From positions 21,739-85,738 of the forward strand of contig NZ_BJWF01000007.1 of NCBI RefSeq assembly GCF_007990225.1: a DNA stretch of 64,000 nt. Direction: 5' to 3'. The position numbers were made by a program, and so were the translations under genes. This DNA is from Enterococcus villorum. Its GTDB lineage: Bacteria; Bacillota; Bacilli; Lactobacillales; Enterococcaceae. A model generated the notes under the pieces. The model saw nothing but the letters and a program-made list of their open reading frames with translations, was not told where the DNA came from and did not search any database. Positions 45,314 to 52,122 of the stretch are shown here, one piece after another (position 1 is the stretch's first letter; each line of letters opens with the position of its first letter).

Positions 45314-47410
45314 ATGATGAAAAGTTATCGATTAGATGGATTAGATTGTGCAAATTGTGCGATGAAAATAGAAAGAAAAGTCAATGAAATAAATGGTGTC
45401 AAGCAAGCAAATGTGAATTTTGCTACGTGTAAATTAACGATTGATGCAGATGAAAAAAATATGGCAGTAATTGAAACGGAAACCAAAAAAGTAGTGAAAG
45501 AATTAGAACCAGAAGTTGTAGTTACTGCCATTACTAAAAAAAGCACTCATTCACCAGATGAAAAAAATGGAAAAAGTGAACTGATCCGCATCATTATTTC
45601 AGCAATTGGTTTATTGGCATTATTTGTGTGGGAACCAAGTGAACCCGTTCGATTATTTGGCTTTTTACTCGTTTATTTACTGATTGGGTTTGATGTGATT
45701 AAAAGAGCAGCGATGAATATCACCAAAGGTCGGTTATTTGATGAAAACTTTTTAATGGCTATTGCGACAATTGGTGCGATGTTGATTGGCGAGTATCCAG
45801 AAGCTGTAGCAGTCATGTTGTTTTACCAAATAGGGGAATATTTTCAAGGTTTTGCCGTCAATCAATCAAGAAAATCAATTCGAGCATTAATGGAAATTCG
45901 TCCAGAAATTGCACACGTAGAGACAGATGAAGGATTGATCACGACACAACCAGAAAACGTGGCTATAGGAGCACGGATATTGGTTAAGCCCGGAGAACGT
46001 GTGCCTTTAGATGGACAAGTCATCAGTGGCCGTTCGTTGGTTGATACTTCTGCTTTAACGGGGGAATCAATCCCAAAAGAGGTTTTCACAGGAGAAACGG
46101 TATTAAGTGGCTTTATTAATAAAAACCAACCATTAGTCGTTGAAGTTGAGAAAAACTTTGAAAATTCAACGATTAGTCAATTACTAGAATTGGTGGAAAA
46201 CGCCAGCAGCAAAAAAGCACCAGCAGAAAATTTTATTACGAAATTTGCTCGTTATTATACGCCAGTAGTAGTAAGTTTGGCTGTTTTACTTGCCATTGTG
46301 CCGCCTTTAGTTCTGCCAAATGCCGCCTTTTATGATTGGGTTTATCGAGCATTGACTTTCTTAGTCATTTCTTGTCCCTGCGCCTTAGTGATCTCTGTTC
46401 CTCTTAGCTTCTTTGGGGGAATTGGTGGAGCAAGTAAAATAGGGGTGTTGATCAAAGGAAGCAATTACCTCGAATTATTAGCTCATACAGAGACGATGGT
46501 TTTTGATAAAACTGGGACATTAACCAAAGGAAACTTTTCAGTTCAAAAAATTGAAACGTCAATGGATGAATCATTATTTATGGAATATGTAGCAAGTGTT
46601 GAACAGTTTTCTACTCATCCGATTGCTCAAGCCATTTTATCAGCTTATAATGGTCCATTATTACCGACAGATCAAACAGAAGAAATTGCCGGTGAAGGAA
46701 TTCAGTCTAGAGTAGATGGAAAAATGATTTTAGTAGGGAATCATAAACTACTTAAACGATACAAGATAGATTTCCCTGCCAACCAATCGGTAGGCACGTT
46801 GATCTATGTTGCCGTTGATAAGAACTATGCTGGTTGCTTAGTCATTGCTGATACGGTAAAAAACGATGCCAAAGAAGCATTGAAAAAACTAAAAAAAGCA
46901 GGTATCAAACAAACGGTCATGCTTACTGGCGACGCCAAAGAGATTGCTTCCCATATTGGAAATGAATTAGGCATTGATCAGGTGTATAGTGAACTCTTAC
47001 CACAGGAAAAAGTAGTTAAATTAGAACAAATCATGGATAAAGGCTCTCAAAAAACAGCTTTTGTTGGAGATGGTATCAATGATGCACCTGTATTGGCCAG
47101 AGCAGATGTAGGGATCGCAATGGGTGGCCTTGGAAGCGATGCGGCGATTGAAGCAGCAGATGTAGTAATCATGAATGATGCGCCTTCAAAAATCGTGGAT
47201 GCCATTCGCTTATCAAGAAAAACATTAAAAATTGTCAAACAAAATATTGTTTTTGCTATTGGAATCAAAATTTTCGTCTTAATTTTAGGTGCAGTAGGCA
47301 TTGCATCAATGGGTGACGCAGTCTTTGCGGATGTTGGTGTAACAGTTTTAGCTGTATTAAATGCAATGAGATGTTTACATGTAAAAAAAGAAAATAAAAA
47401 AATTGCCTGA
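45314..47410 (+). CDS. cadA: Zn/Cd/Pb-exporting P1B-type ATPase (CadA-like)
   Basis: Heavy-metal pump of about 698 residues. The N-terminal metal-binding domain has GLDCANCAMKIE. Core motifs: TGESIPKE, the CPC metal site in ISCPCALVISVPLSF, the phosphorylated aspartate in DKTGTLTKG, HP in STHPIAQA and GDGINDAPVL. The ISVPL context after CPC marks the zinc/cadmium group and not the copper group. ATG 45314 or 45317 fits AAGGAG; GTG 45308 overlaps it. A strong promoter with ArsR-type sites lies upstream. Confidence 0.9.
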   Translation: MMKSYRLDGLDCANCAMKIERKVNEINGVKQANVNFATCKLTIDADEKNMAVIETETKKVVKELEPEVVVTAITKKSTHSPDEKNGKSELIRIIISAIGLLALFVWEPSEPVRLFGFLLVYLLIGFDVIKRAAMNITKGRLFDENFLMAIATIGAMLIGEYPEAVAVMLFYQIGEYFQGFAVNQSRKSIRALMEIRPEIAHVETDEGLITTQPENVAIGARILVKPGERVPLDGQVISGRSLVDTSALTGESIPKEVFTGETVLSGFINKNQPLVVEVEKNFENSTISQLLELVENASSKKAPAENFITKFARYYTPVVVSLAVLLAIVPPLVLPNAAFYDWVYRALTFLVISCPCALVISVPLSFFGGIGGASKIGVLIKGSNYLELLAHTETMVFDKTGTLTKGNFSVQKIETSMDESLFMEYVASVEQFSTHPIAQAILSAYNGPLLPTDQTEEIAGEGIQSRVDGKMILVGNHKLLKRYKIDFPANQSVGTLIYVAVDKNYAGCLVIADTVKNDAKEALKKLKKAGIKQTVMLTGDAKEIASHIGNELGIDQVYSELLPQEKVVKLEQIMDKGSQKTAFVGDGINDAPVLARADVGIAMGGLGSDAAIEAADVVIMNDAPSKIVDAIRLSRKTLKIVKQNIVFAIGIKIFVLILGAVGIASMGDAVFADVGVTVLAVLNAMRCLHVKKENKKIA

Positions 47411-47977
47411 TTTGTTTTATCAAATAAAATTGAAAAAATTTCCTAATGTCCAATTATCTGTTTCAAAATACGGTAAAATCCTTGTAAACAGTAAGAGCGA
47501 CCAAGTAATAAAGGAGAATAGAAAAAATTATTTTTTCTGTTCTAATTGAACTTGTTGCATAAATACCAAAGGTTGAAAAGTGTTTGGATAGAGGGGCAAC
47601 GAGCAGAACCTAGTCTTTATGGCTATTAGTTAAGAAGTTTTCCTTTATTCGAAATACTCGAATAAAAGGAAAACTTCTTTTTTATGGGATTGGTCAGATG
47701 AATCAGCGACTGTCAGCTATGCGGTAAACGAATTCATTAAAATAACTATGAAGATTTTATTTTTTTGAAACTTTGTTTATTTTCTACGAGAAAAAGTAAA
47801 TAATCGCTTTAAAAATGCGATGGATAAAGGAAAATGATAATAAAATGTTAAAACAATGTGTGAAAATTAAAATTATCCACAATTAAAATAACGAACCATT
47901 GTAAAACAATAAGAATTTGTTTATTATTACATGTGTATAACTGTTTTATTGTGAATAAAAAGTAAAGGAGAGGACAG
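47411..47977. other. Intergenic region with two hairpins between cadA and the permease
   Basis: No protein gene in 567 bases. A first hairpin lies at 47516-47542 (GAATAGAAAAA with TTTTTCTGTTC), preceded by AAAGGAG. A second, at 47632-47685, is a near-perfect 21-base stem followed by six T, a strong terminator. About 90 unexplained bases lie between the two and may hold a small RNA. The part from 47690 on shows nothing I recognise; the permease promoter must be there. Confidence 0.55.
47632..47685 (+). terminator. Strong terminator downstream of cadA
   Basis: 47632-47652 pairs with 47658-47679 around AATAC with at most a single bulge, followed by a T run ending near 47683. Confidence 0.88.
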
Positions 47978-49438
47978 ATGAACAATAAACAATTACGTTG
48001 GTTTACCGTAGCACTTATTGCATTTAATATGGTTTGGGGCATGGGAAATGTCGTAAACAATTATGCACAACAAGGAATTTCAGTTGTTACTTCATGGTTA
48101 TTAATTCTTGCTATTTATTTTATTCCCTATGCTTTAATCGTAGGACAACTTGGTTCCGCATTCAAAGACAGTAAAGGTGGCGTTAGTTCTTGGGTGGAAA
48201 ATACGACGTCCAATAAACGATTGGCGTATTACGCTGCTTGGACGTATTGGGTCGTCCACATTCCATATCTAGCGCAAAAACCTCAAGCAATCTTGATCGC
48301 TGGAGGCTGGGCCGTAAAAGGAAACGGAAACATTGTAAATACGATGTCCGTACAAATGGTCGCAGTAATTTCATTGATTATTTTCTTAGCTTTCTTGTAT
48401 TTATCCACTAAAGGACTGTCAACGCTGAAAGTAATTGGTGGATTGGCAGGAACTGCCATGTTTGTGATGTCATTATTATTCATTCTTATGGCTGTAACTG
48501 CACCGTTTATTAATTCAAGTATGGAGTTTGCTACAACAGGGATGAATGAAGTCAAAACTTATATCCCTAAGTTTGATTTTAGTTACTTTACAACAGTCTC
48601 CATGTTGGTCTTTGCAGTAGGAGGAGCTGAAAAAATTTCTCCTTATGTAAACTCGACAAGAAACCCAGCAAAAGAGTTTCCAAAAGGAATGATTTTCTTA
48701 GCTGCGATGGTAGGTGTTTGTGCCGTTTTAGGTTCTGTAGCAATGGGGATGTTATTTGCTAGTGACAACATTCCTAAAGACTTAATGGCCAATGGAGCTT
48801 ATAGTGCCTTCCAAATATTAGGTAACTACTATGGTATTGGGAACTCATTGATGATCATCTATGCATTGACAAATATGGTTGGTCAAATCTCTGCGTTAGC
48901 TTTTTCAATTGATGCGCCATTGAAAATTTTATTAGCTGACGCAGATCCAGAATTTGTACCATTATGGTTACGTAAAAGAAACCGAAAAGGAACATTAGTT
49001 AATGGTTACTTATTAACTGGAATATTAGTCGGCATCATTATTTTACTACCAATTTTTGGTATCAAAGATATGAACGAGCTGGTTAAATGGTTGACTAACT
49101 TAAACTCAGTAGTGATGCCAATGCGCTATTTATGGGTATTCCTAGCTTATATGATGCTGAACAAAGCATACAAAAAATTTACTTCTGAATACAAATTTGT
49201 GAAAAATCCTAAAGTTGGATTTATCTTTGGTGCTTGGTGTTTTGCTTTCACAGCCTTTGCATGTATCTTGGGAATGGTTCCAAAAGTAGAGTATGCGGCT
49301 GATCCTAAAGCTTGGTGGTTCCAATTAATTTCAAATATTGTGACACCGATTATTTTAATTATGTTAGGAATGATCCTACCAGCCATTGCACGCCGAGATA
49401 AAAATAAAGAAGTAAAAAAGACGATCGTTGAAGCTTAA
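47978..49438 (+). CDS. APC-family amino acid permease (YjeM-like)
   Basis: Polytopic membrane protein of 486 residues with about 12 helices. The first helix, FNMVWGMGNVVNNYAQQG, holds the glycine-rich substrate-binding unwinding typical of APC transporters. VGGAEKISPYV marks helix 6. Overall it resembles YjeM and the glutamate:GABA antiporter group, but the substrate cannot be told from sequence. AAAGGAGAGG precedes the ATG. It is a single gene with its own terminator. Confidence 0.85.
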   Translation: MNNKQLRWFTVALIAFNMVWGMGNVVNNYAQQGISVVTSWLLILAIYFIPYALIVGQLGSAFKDSKGGVSSWVENTTSNKRLAYYAAWTYWVVHIPYLAQKPQAILIAGGWAVKGNGNIVNTMSVQMVAVISLIIFLAFLYLSTKGLSTLKVIGGLAGTAMFVMSLLFILMAVTAPFINSSMEFATTGMNEVKTYIPKFDFSYFTTVSMLVFAVGGAEKISPYVNSTRNPAKEFPKGMIFLAAMVGVCAVLGSVAMGMLFASDNIPKDLMANGAYSAFQILGNYYGIGNSLMIIYALTNMVGQISALAFSIDAPLKILLADADPEFVPLWLRKRNRKGTLVNGYLLTGILVGIIILLPIFGIKDMNELVKWLTNLNSVVMPMRYLWVFLAYMMLNKAYKKFTSEYKFVKNPKVGFIFGAWCFAFTAFACILGMVPKVEYAADPKAWWFQLISNIVTPIILIMLGMILPAIARRDKNKEVKKTIVEA

Positions 49439-49500
49439 TGAAAACGTGATAAACGTTTAAATAATCTATTTAATAACTTAAAAAAGAGGGGAACAAACTC

Positions 49501-49690
49501 TTTCTCTCAGACTGTGGACAAAGTACTTATTTTTAGTACTTTGTCTTTTTATCCGTTAAAATAGGAATATAACATAGAGATATAAACAATAGGAATAGAA
49601 AAATACATATGAAAATTAAACTTACTTTTGCATGTTTAAATATGAAAAAGCGAGAAAAAAACAAAAAGGTTCGAACAAGAAAGACGGTCT
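49501..49690. repeat. Interspersed repeat B, copy 1 (includes permease terminator)
   Basis: About 190 bases similar to 50371-50515. Shared blocks are TCTCTCAGACT, TTATTTTTAGT, TTGTCTTTTT, ATCCGTTAA, AGGAATAGAAAAA and TTAAATATGAAAAAGCGAG. The left end is a good terminator: GACAAAGTACT at 49517-49527 with AGTACTTTGTC at 49535-49545 and five T. Copy 1 is about 40 bases longer than copy 2 in the middle. Confidence 0.78.
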
Positions 49691-49746
49691 AGATGAAAAG
49701 ATTAGATGATCTAAACATTTACAAAAAAAGTAGGATTTCCCAAAAA

Positions 49747-49783
49747 CTTTCATCTAATTAATCCTATATTAATCAGATGAAAG
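49747..49783. other. Hairpin CTTTCATCT/AGATGAAAG
   Basis: CTTTCATCT at 49747-49755 pairs with AGATGAAAG at 49775-49783, continuing inward with ATTAAT/ATTAAT. No T run follows directly. Role unknown; it lies between repeat B copy 1 and the toxin locus. Confidence 0.5.
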
Positions 49784-49915
49784 GTGCGATTGAAGTGCCG
49801 TTCTTTTTTGTGATAGTTTAGAAAATTTTGGTACAAACGTATAGAATTACCTTTAAATTAAATAAAAAAGATCAATTTGTTTTCCATATTAACCAAACTA
49901 AGGTTCCCCATTTTA

Positions 49916-49924
49916 TGATATAAT
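49916..49924 (+). promoter_or_regulatory. Extended -10 promoter of the type I toxin mRNA
   Basis: TATAAT at 49919-49924 preceded by TGA. Transcription should start near 49931. No clear -35 is seen. Confidence 0.6.
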
Positions 49925-49970
49925 ATACTTGTAGTAAGTTTATGACGGTAGCTACTTAGGGGGGATGCCT

Positions 49971-50006
49971 ATGTGTATTTTCCTACTTCATAGAAGAAGG
50001 GAGTAG
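49971..50006 (+). CDS. Leader frame of the toxin mRNA (11 residues)
   Basis: MCIFLLHRRRE, with a very strong ribosome site AGGGGGG at 49958-49964. It ends in TAG 50004-50006, in the same frame as the toxin that follows. Its translation would open the RNA over the toxin ribosome site (GAAGAAGGGAG, 49993-50003). An in-frame ATG at 49965 overlaps the site. It may be a leader peptide or only a coupling device. Confidence 0.45.
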   Translation: MCIFLLHRRRE

Positions 50007-50039
50007 CATTTTTCGTCTGTTGCTGAAGCAATTGGTTTG

Positions 50040-50114
50040 ATGATGCAATTTGGATCATTTATTCTTGCTTTATTTGGCATTATGCTAACAATTAGCAAAA
50101 ACAACAAAAAATAA
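50040..50114 (+). CDS. Holin-like type I toxin (short hydrophobic peptide)
   Basis: Single membrane-helix peptide. The frame reads SSVAEAIGLMMQFG, then SFILALFGIMLTISKNNKK, matching the holin-like toxin family: a short N-terminus, a helix and a lysine/asparagine tail. From ATG 50040 it has 24 residues. The family start would be near 50010-50013, right after GAAGAAGGGAG, but that codon is TTT and not ATG or TTG. So either translation starts at TTG 50037/ATG 50040, or the start codon has been lost. Confidence 0.6.
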   Translation: MMQFGSFILALFGIMLTISKNNKK

Positions 50115-50222
50115 ACCCGTCATAAACTTTAGCGAGGTTTGATGGGTTTATTTCCGTATTAAAATCTGCTACCGTTTTAAACGGCTACACAGGGAGCTAT
50201 GTTAGAGCATAGCTCCTTATTT
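50100..50222 (-). ncRNA. Predicted antisense RNA (antitoxin) of the type I locus
   Basis: A minus-strand promoter, TTCACT at 50252-50257, 17 bases, TATACT at 50229-50234, would start an RNA near 50222. It would run leftward about 120 bases through a perfect hairpin (GGAGCTATG/CATAGCTCC, 50193-50216) to the shared terminator at 50113-50149. GCTACACAGGG at 50184-50194 is a direct repeat of GCTACTTAGGG at 49951-49961. The antisense RNA can therefore pair with the toxin mRNA just at its AGGGGGG ribosome site, as the direct repeats do in par loci. Confidence 0.65.
50113..50153. terminator. Bidirectional terminator shared by toxin mRNA and antisense RNA
   Basis: AAACCCGTCATAAAC from 50113 pairs with GTTTGATGGGTTT ending at 50149, with one G-U and a bulge. 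T-rich on both outer sides. Confidence 0.75.
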
Positions 50223-50370
50223 ATATACAGTATAACCTAGATAGAAAAAAAAGTGAAGAAAGGTTAGTTTTGTTTTAACAAAAAAATACTTCACACAATG
50301 GGCTCCTAAATTGACAGAAGTTAGTTTTTATTGAGCTAAAAACAAAGTGTAAAAAAGACATACAAGTGTA

Positions 50371-50515
50371 TCTCTCAGACTATAGACAAAGGATTTATTT
50401 TTAGTGCGTTGTCTTTTTTATCCGTTAATAGGAATAGAAAAAATGAATAGGAAAGTTGCTTGCTTAAATATGAAAAAGCGAGTAAAAACAATAAAGCTCG
50501 AGTAAGAAAGAAATG
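50371..50515. repeat. Interspersed repeat B, copy 2
   Basis: About 145 bases matching 49501-49690 in the same orientation. The terminator stem is partly decayed here (GACAAAGGATT against AGTGCGTTGTC). The two copies enclose about 680 bases with the type I toxin locus. Confidence 0.78.
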
Positions 50516-50592
50516 TTTTTCTAAATAAAAACAACACGATTTCTCTTTTATATTTAAATTCATACACATAAAGAAGTTGGGACAGAAGCGTT

Positions 50593-50730
50593 TAGCTCCG
50601 AGCGAATAAGAGGTAAATTTTAAAACAGCTTCTCATATTTTAGGAATTTCTCTCTTATTGTTGAGGAGATGGTACTTGAATACCGTCTATACGTATTTAG
50701 AGTTTAAGAAGAATATATTCTTTACTTTTT
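50593..50730. repeat. Interspersed repeat A, copy 2
   Basis: About 138 bases matching 41982-42111 in the same orientation. The inner stem is kept as CTTCTCA/TGAGGAG, a change from a C-G to a U-G pair, so the fold is preserved. The outer hairpin that works as a terminator in copy 1 is degraded here. Confidence 0.78.
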
Positions 50731-50843
50731 CTAAAACACTCACAGTGAGAAGGAAACAAATTGCTTCTCTCTTTTTTTATTTCCCATGATATCATTAATA
50801 AATTAATAAACTAAACAAAAAAGTAGATGAAGGAGAGAGTAAA

Positions 50844-51383
50844 ATGAAAATAGTCATTTTAGGGCAAAGCGGGGCTGGCAAATCATTGCTTGCCAGAAAG
50901 ATTCAACTTTTAACGGATATTGCACTCTTACCATTAGATTTTTTATGGCTTGCTACAGATTATAGTGAAGAAGCCCAACAATGGTTTGAAATCGAACAAG
51001 AGAAATTTATGGATGAACATGATTCATGGATCATTGAAGGAAATTATCTTGCTACGGCTACTAGAAGAATAAAAGAAGCAGATAAAATTATTTTGTTACG
51101 CGTTCCTAGATATTTGGCGATGTATCGAGTAATCAAGCGCTCAATCAAAAGAAAAAAAGACCCAAAAACAAGACCAGATGTACCAATTGATTTTTCTGAA
51201 AAATTAGATAAAGACTATTGGGAATTTTTGTCTTTTGTTTGGCATTTCAAGAAAAAGAATGAGCCGAAAATCATCCAACTCATTGAGACTCTTCAAGTAA
51301 AAGATCGATTGATTATTTTGAATAATAAAGCAGAACAGCAGGCACTTATCGATCATTTAAAAAAGGAAAAACAAACAGGTTGA
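50844..51383 (+). CDS. P-loop kinase-like protein (FlaR/topology-modulation type)
   Basis: Cytoplasmic NTPase of 179 residues with Walker A GQSGAGKS (7-14), the DFLW motif after it and a lid-like region RSIKRKKDPKTRPDVP. It is of the adenylate-kinase-like group often labelled DNA topology modulation protein FlaR; that label has little experimental support. AAGGAGAG precedes the ATG. Its TGA stop lies inside the TTGACA -35 box of the cop operon. Confidence 0.78.
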   Translation: MKIVILGQSGAGKSLLARKIQLLTDIALLPLDFLWLATDYSEEAQQWFEIEQEKFMDEHDSWIIEGNYLATATRRIKEADKIILLRVPRYLAMYRVIKRSIKRKKDPKTRPDVPIDFSEKLDKDYWEFLSFVWHFKKKNEPKIIQLIETLQVKDRLIILNNKAEQQALIDHLKKEKQTG

Positions 51384-51435
51384 CAAATTATGTTTACAGT
51401 TGTAATCTTTAAATAGAATTAAGTTTACAGTTGTA
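51380..51435 (+). promoter_or_regulatory. cop operon promoter with two CopY boxes
   Basis: TTGACA at 51380-51385, a 17-base spacer and TAATCT at 51403-51408. CopY operators TACAGTTGTA lie at 51395-51404, overlapping spacer and -10, and at 51426-51435, after the start site. Two identical cop boxes match the known E. hirae arrangement: zinc-CopY represses, and copper delivered by CopZ releases it. Confidence 0.93.
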
Positions 51436-51458
51436 AACGCAAGGCTGGAGGAGAAAGA

Positions 51459-51899
51459 ATGAGTGAAGAAACTGTTCCAATGAAAATCAGTGATTCTGAA
51501 TGGGAAATTATGCGTGTCATTTGGACACTAGGTCAGGCAGATGCGCAAGAAATTACGCAAATATTGGCGAGCTCCAAGGGATGGAAAGTAGCTACTATCA
51601 AAACACTTTTAGGACGTCTAGTCAAAAAAGAAGCTCTTTGGACGCAACAGGCGGGGAAAAAGTTTATCTATCATCCCAATGTTTCTGAAACAGATACAGT
51701 TAAAAGTGCAACTGAAAATCTATTTTCACATATTTGTGCTAAACAAATCGGGAGAACAATTGCAGATTTAATCGAAGAAGCTACTTTGACGCAAGAAGAT
51801 ATCAATCGCATTTTTACTCAATTAAATCACAAAGAACCAGTAGCGTCCATTACATGTAATTGTATTCCTGGACAGTGCCAATGCAAACAACATCAATAA
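51459..51899 (+). CDS. copY: Copper-responsive repressor CopY
   Basis: BlaI/MecI-type winged-helix repressor of 146 residues. The DNA-binding part is [22 protein letters not shown] to [21 protein letters not shown]. The C-terminal metal switch [10 protein letters not shown] has the required C-x-C-x4-C-x-C pattern that binds zinc or copper(I). GGAGGAG precedes the ATG. First gene of copYZAB and autoregulated through the two cop boxes. Confidence 0.96.
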   Translation: MSEETVPMKISDSEWEIMRVIWTLGQADAQEITQILASSKGWKVATIKTLLGRLVKKEALWTQQAGKKFIYHPNVSETDTVKSATENLFSHICAKQIGRTIADLIEEATLTQEDINRIFTQLNHKEPVASITCNCIPGQCQCKQHQ

Positions 51900-51912
51900 G
51901 GAGGAAAGAACA

Positions 51913-52122
51913 ATGAAACAAGAATTTTCAATCAAAGGAATGAGTTGCAATCATTGTGTTGCTAGAATAGAAGAAACACTAAATCATCTAGAAGGTGTGA
52001 AAAAAGCAACTGTTAACTTAAAAAAAGAAACAGGAAAAATTAAATTTGATGAAACAAAAATTCAAGCAACAAAAATCTGCCAAGTCATCAATGAACTGGG
52101 TTATCAAGCAGAGGTGATTTGA
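51913..52122 (+). CDS. copZ: Copper chaperone CopZ
   Basis: Heavy-metal-associated domain of 69 residues that carries copper(I) to CopY. The binding motif is GMSCNHCVARIE (residues 9-20), and the C-terminus INELGYQAEVI is nearly the same as in E. hirae. It lies 13 bases after copY and its stop overlaps the copA start. Confidence 0.97.
   Translation: MKQEFSIKGMSCNHCVARIEETLNHLEGVKKATVNLKKETGKIKFDETKIQATKICQVINELGYQAEVI

Noticed and set aside
41982..50730. Repeats A and B as a CRISPR array or insertion sequence
   Set aside because: Only two distant copies each, no regular spacers, no transposase and no clear terminal inverted repeats.
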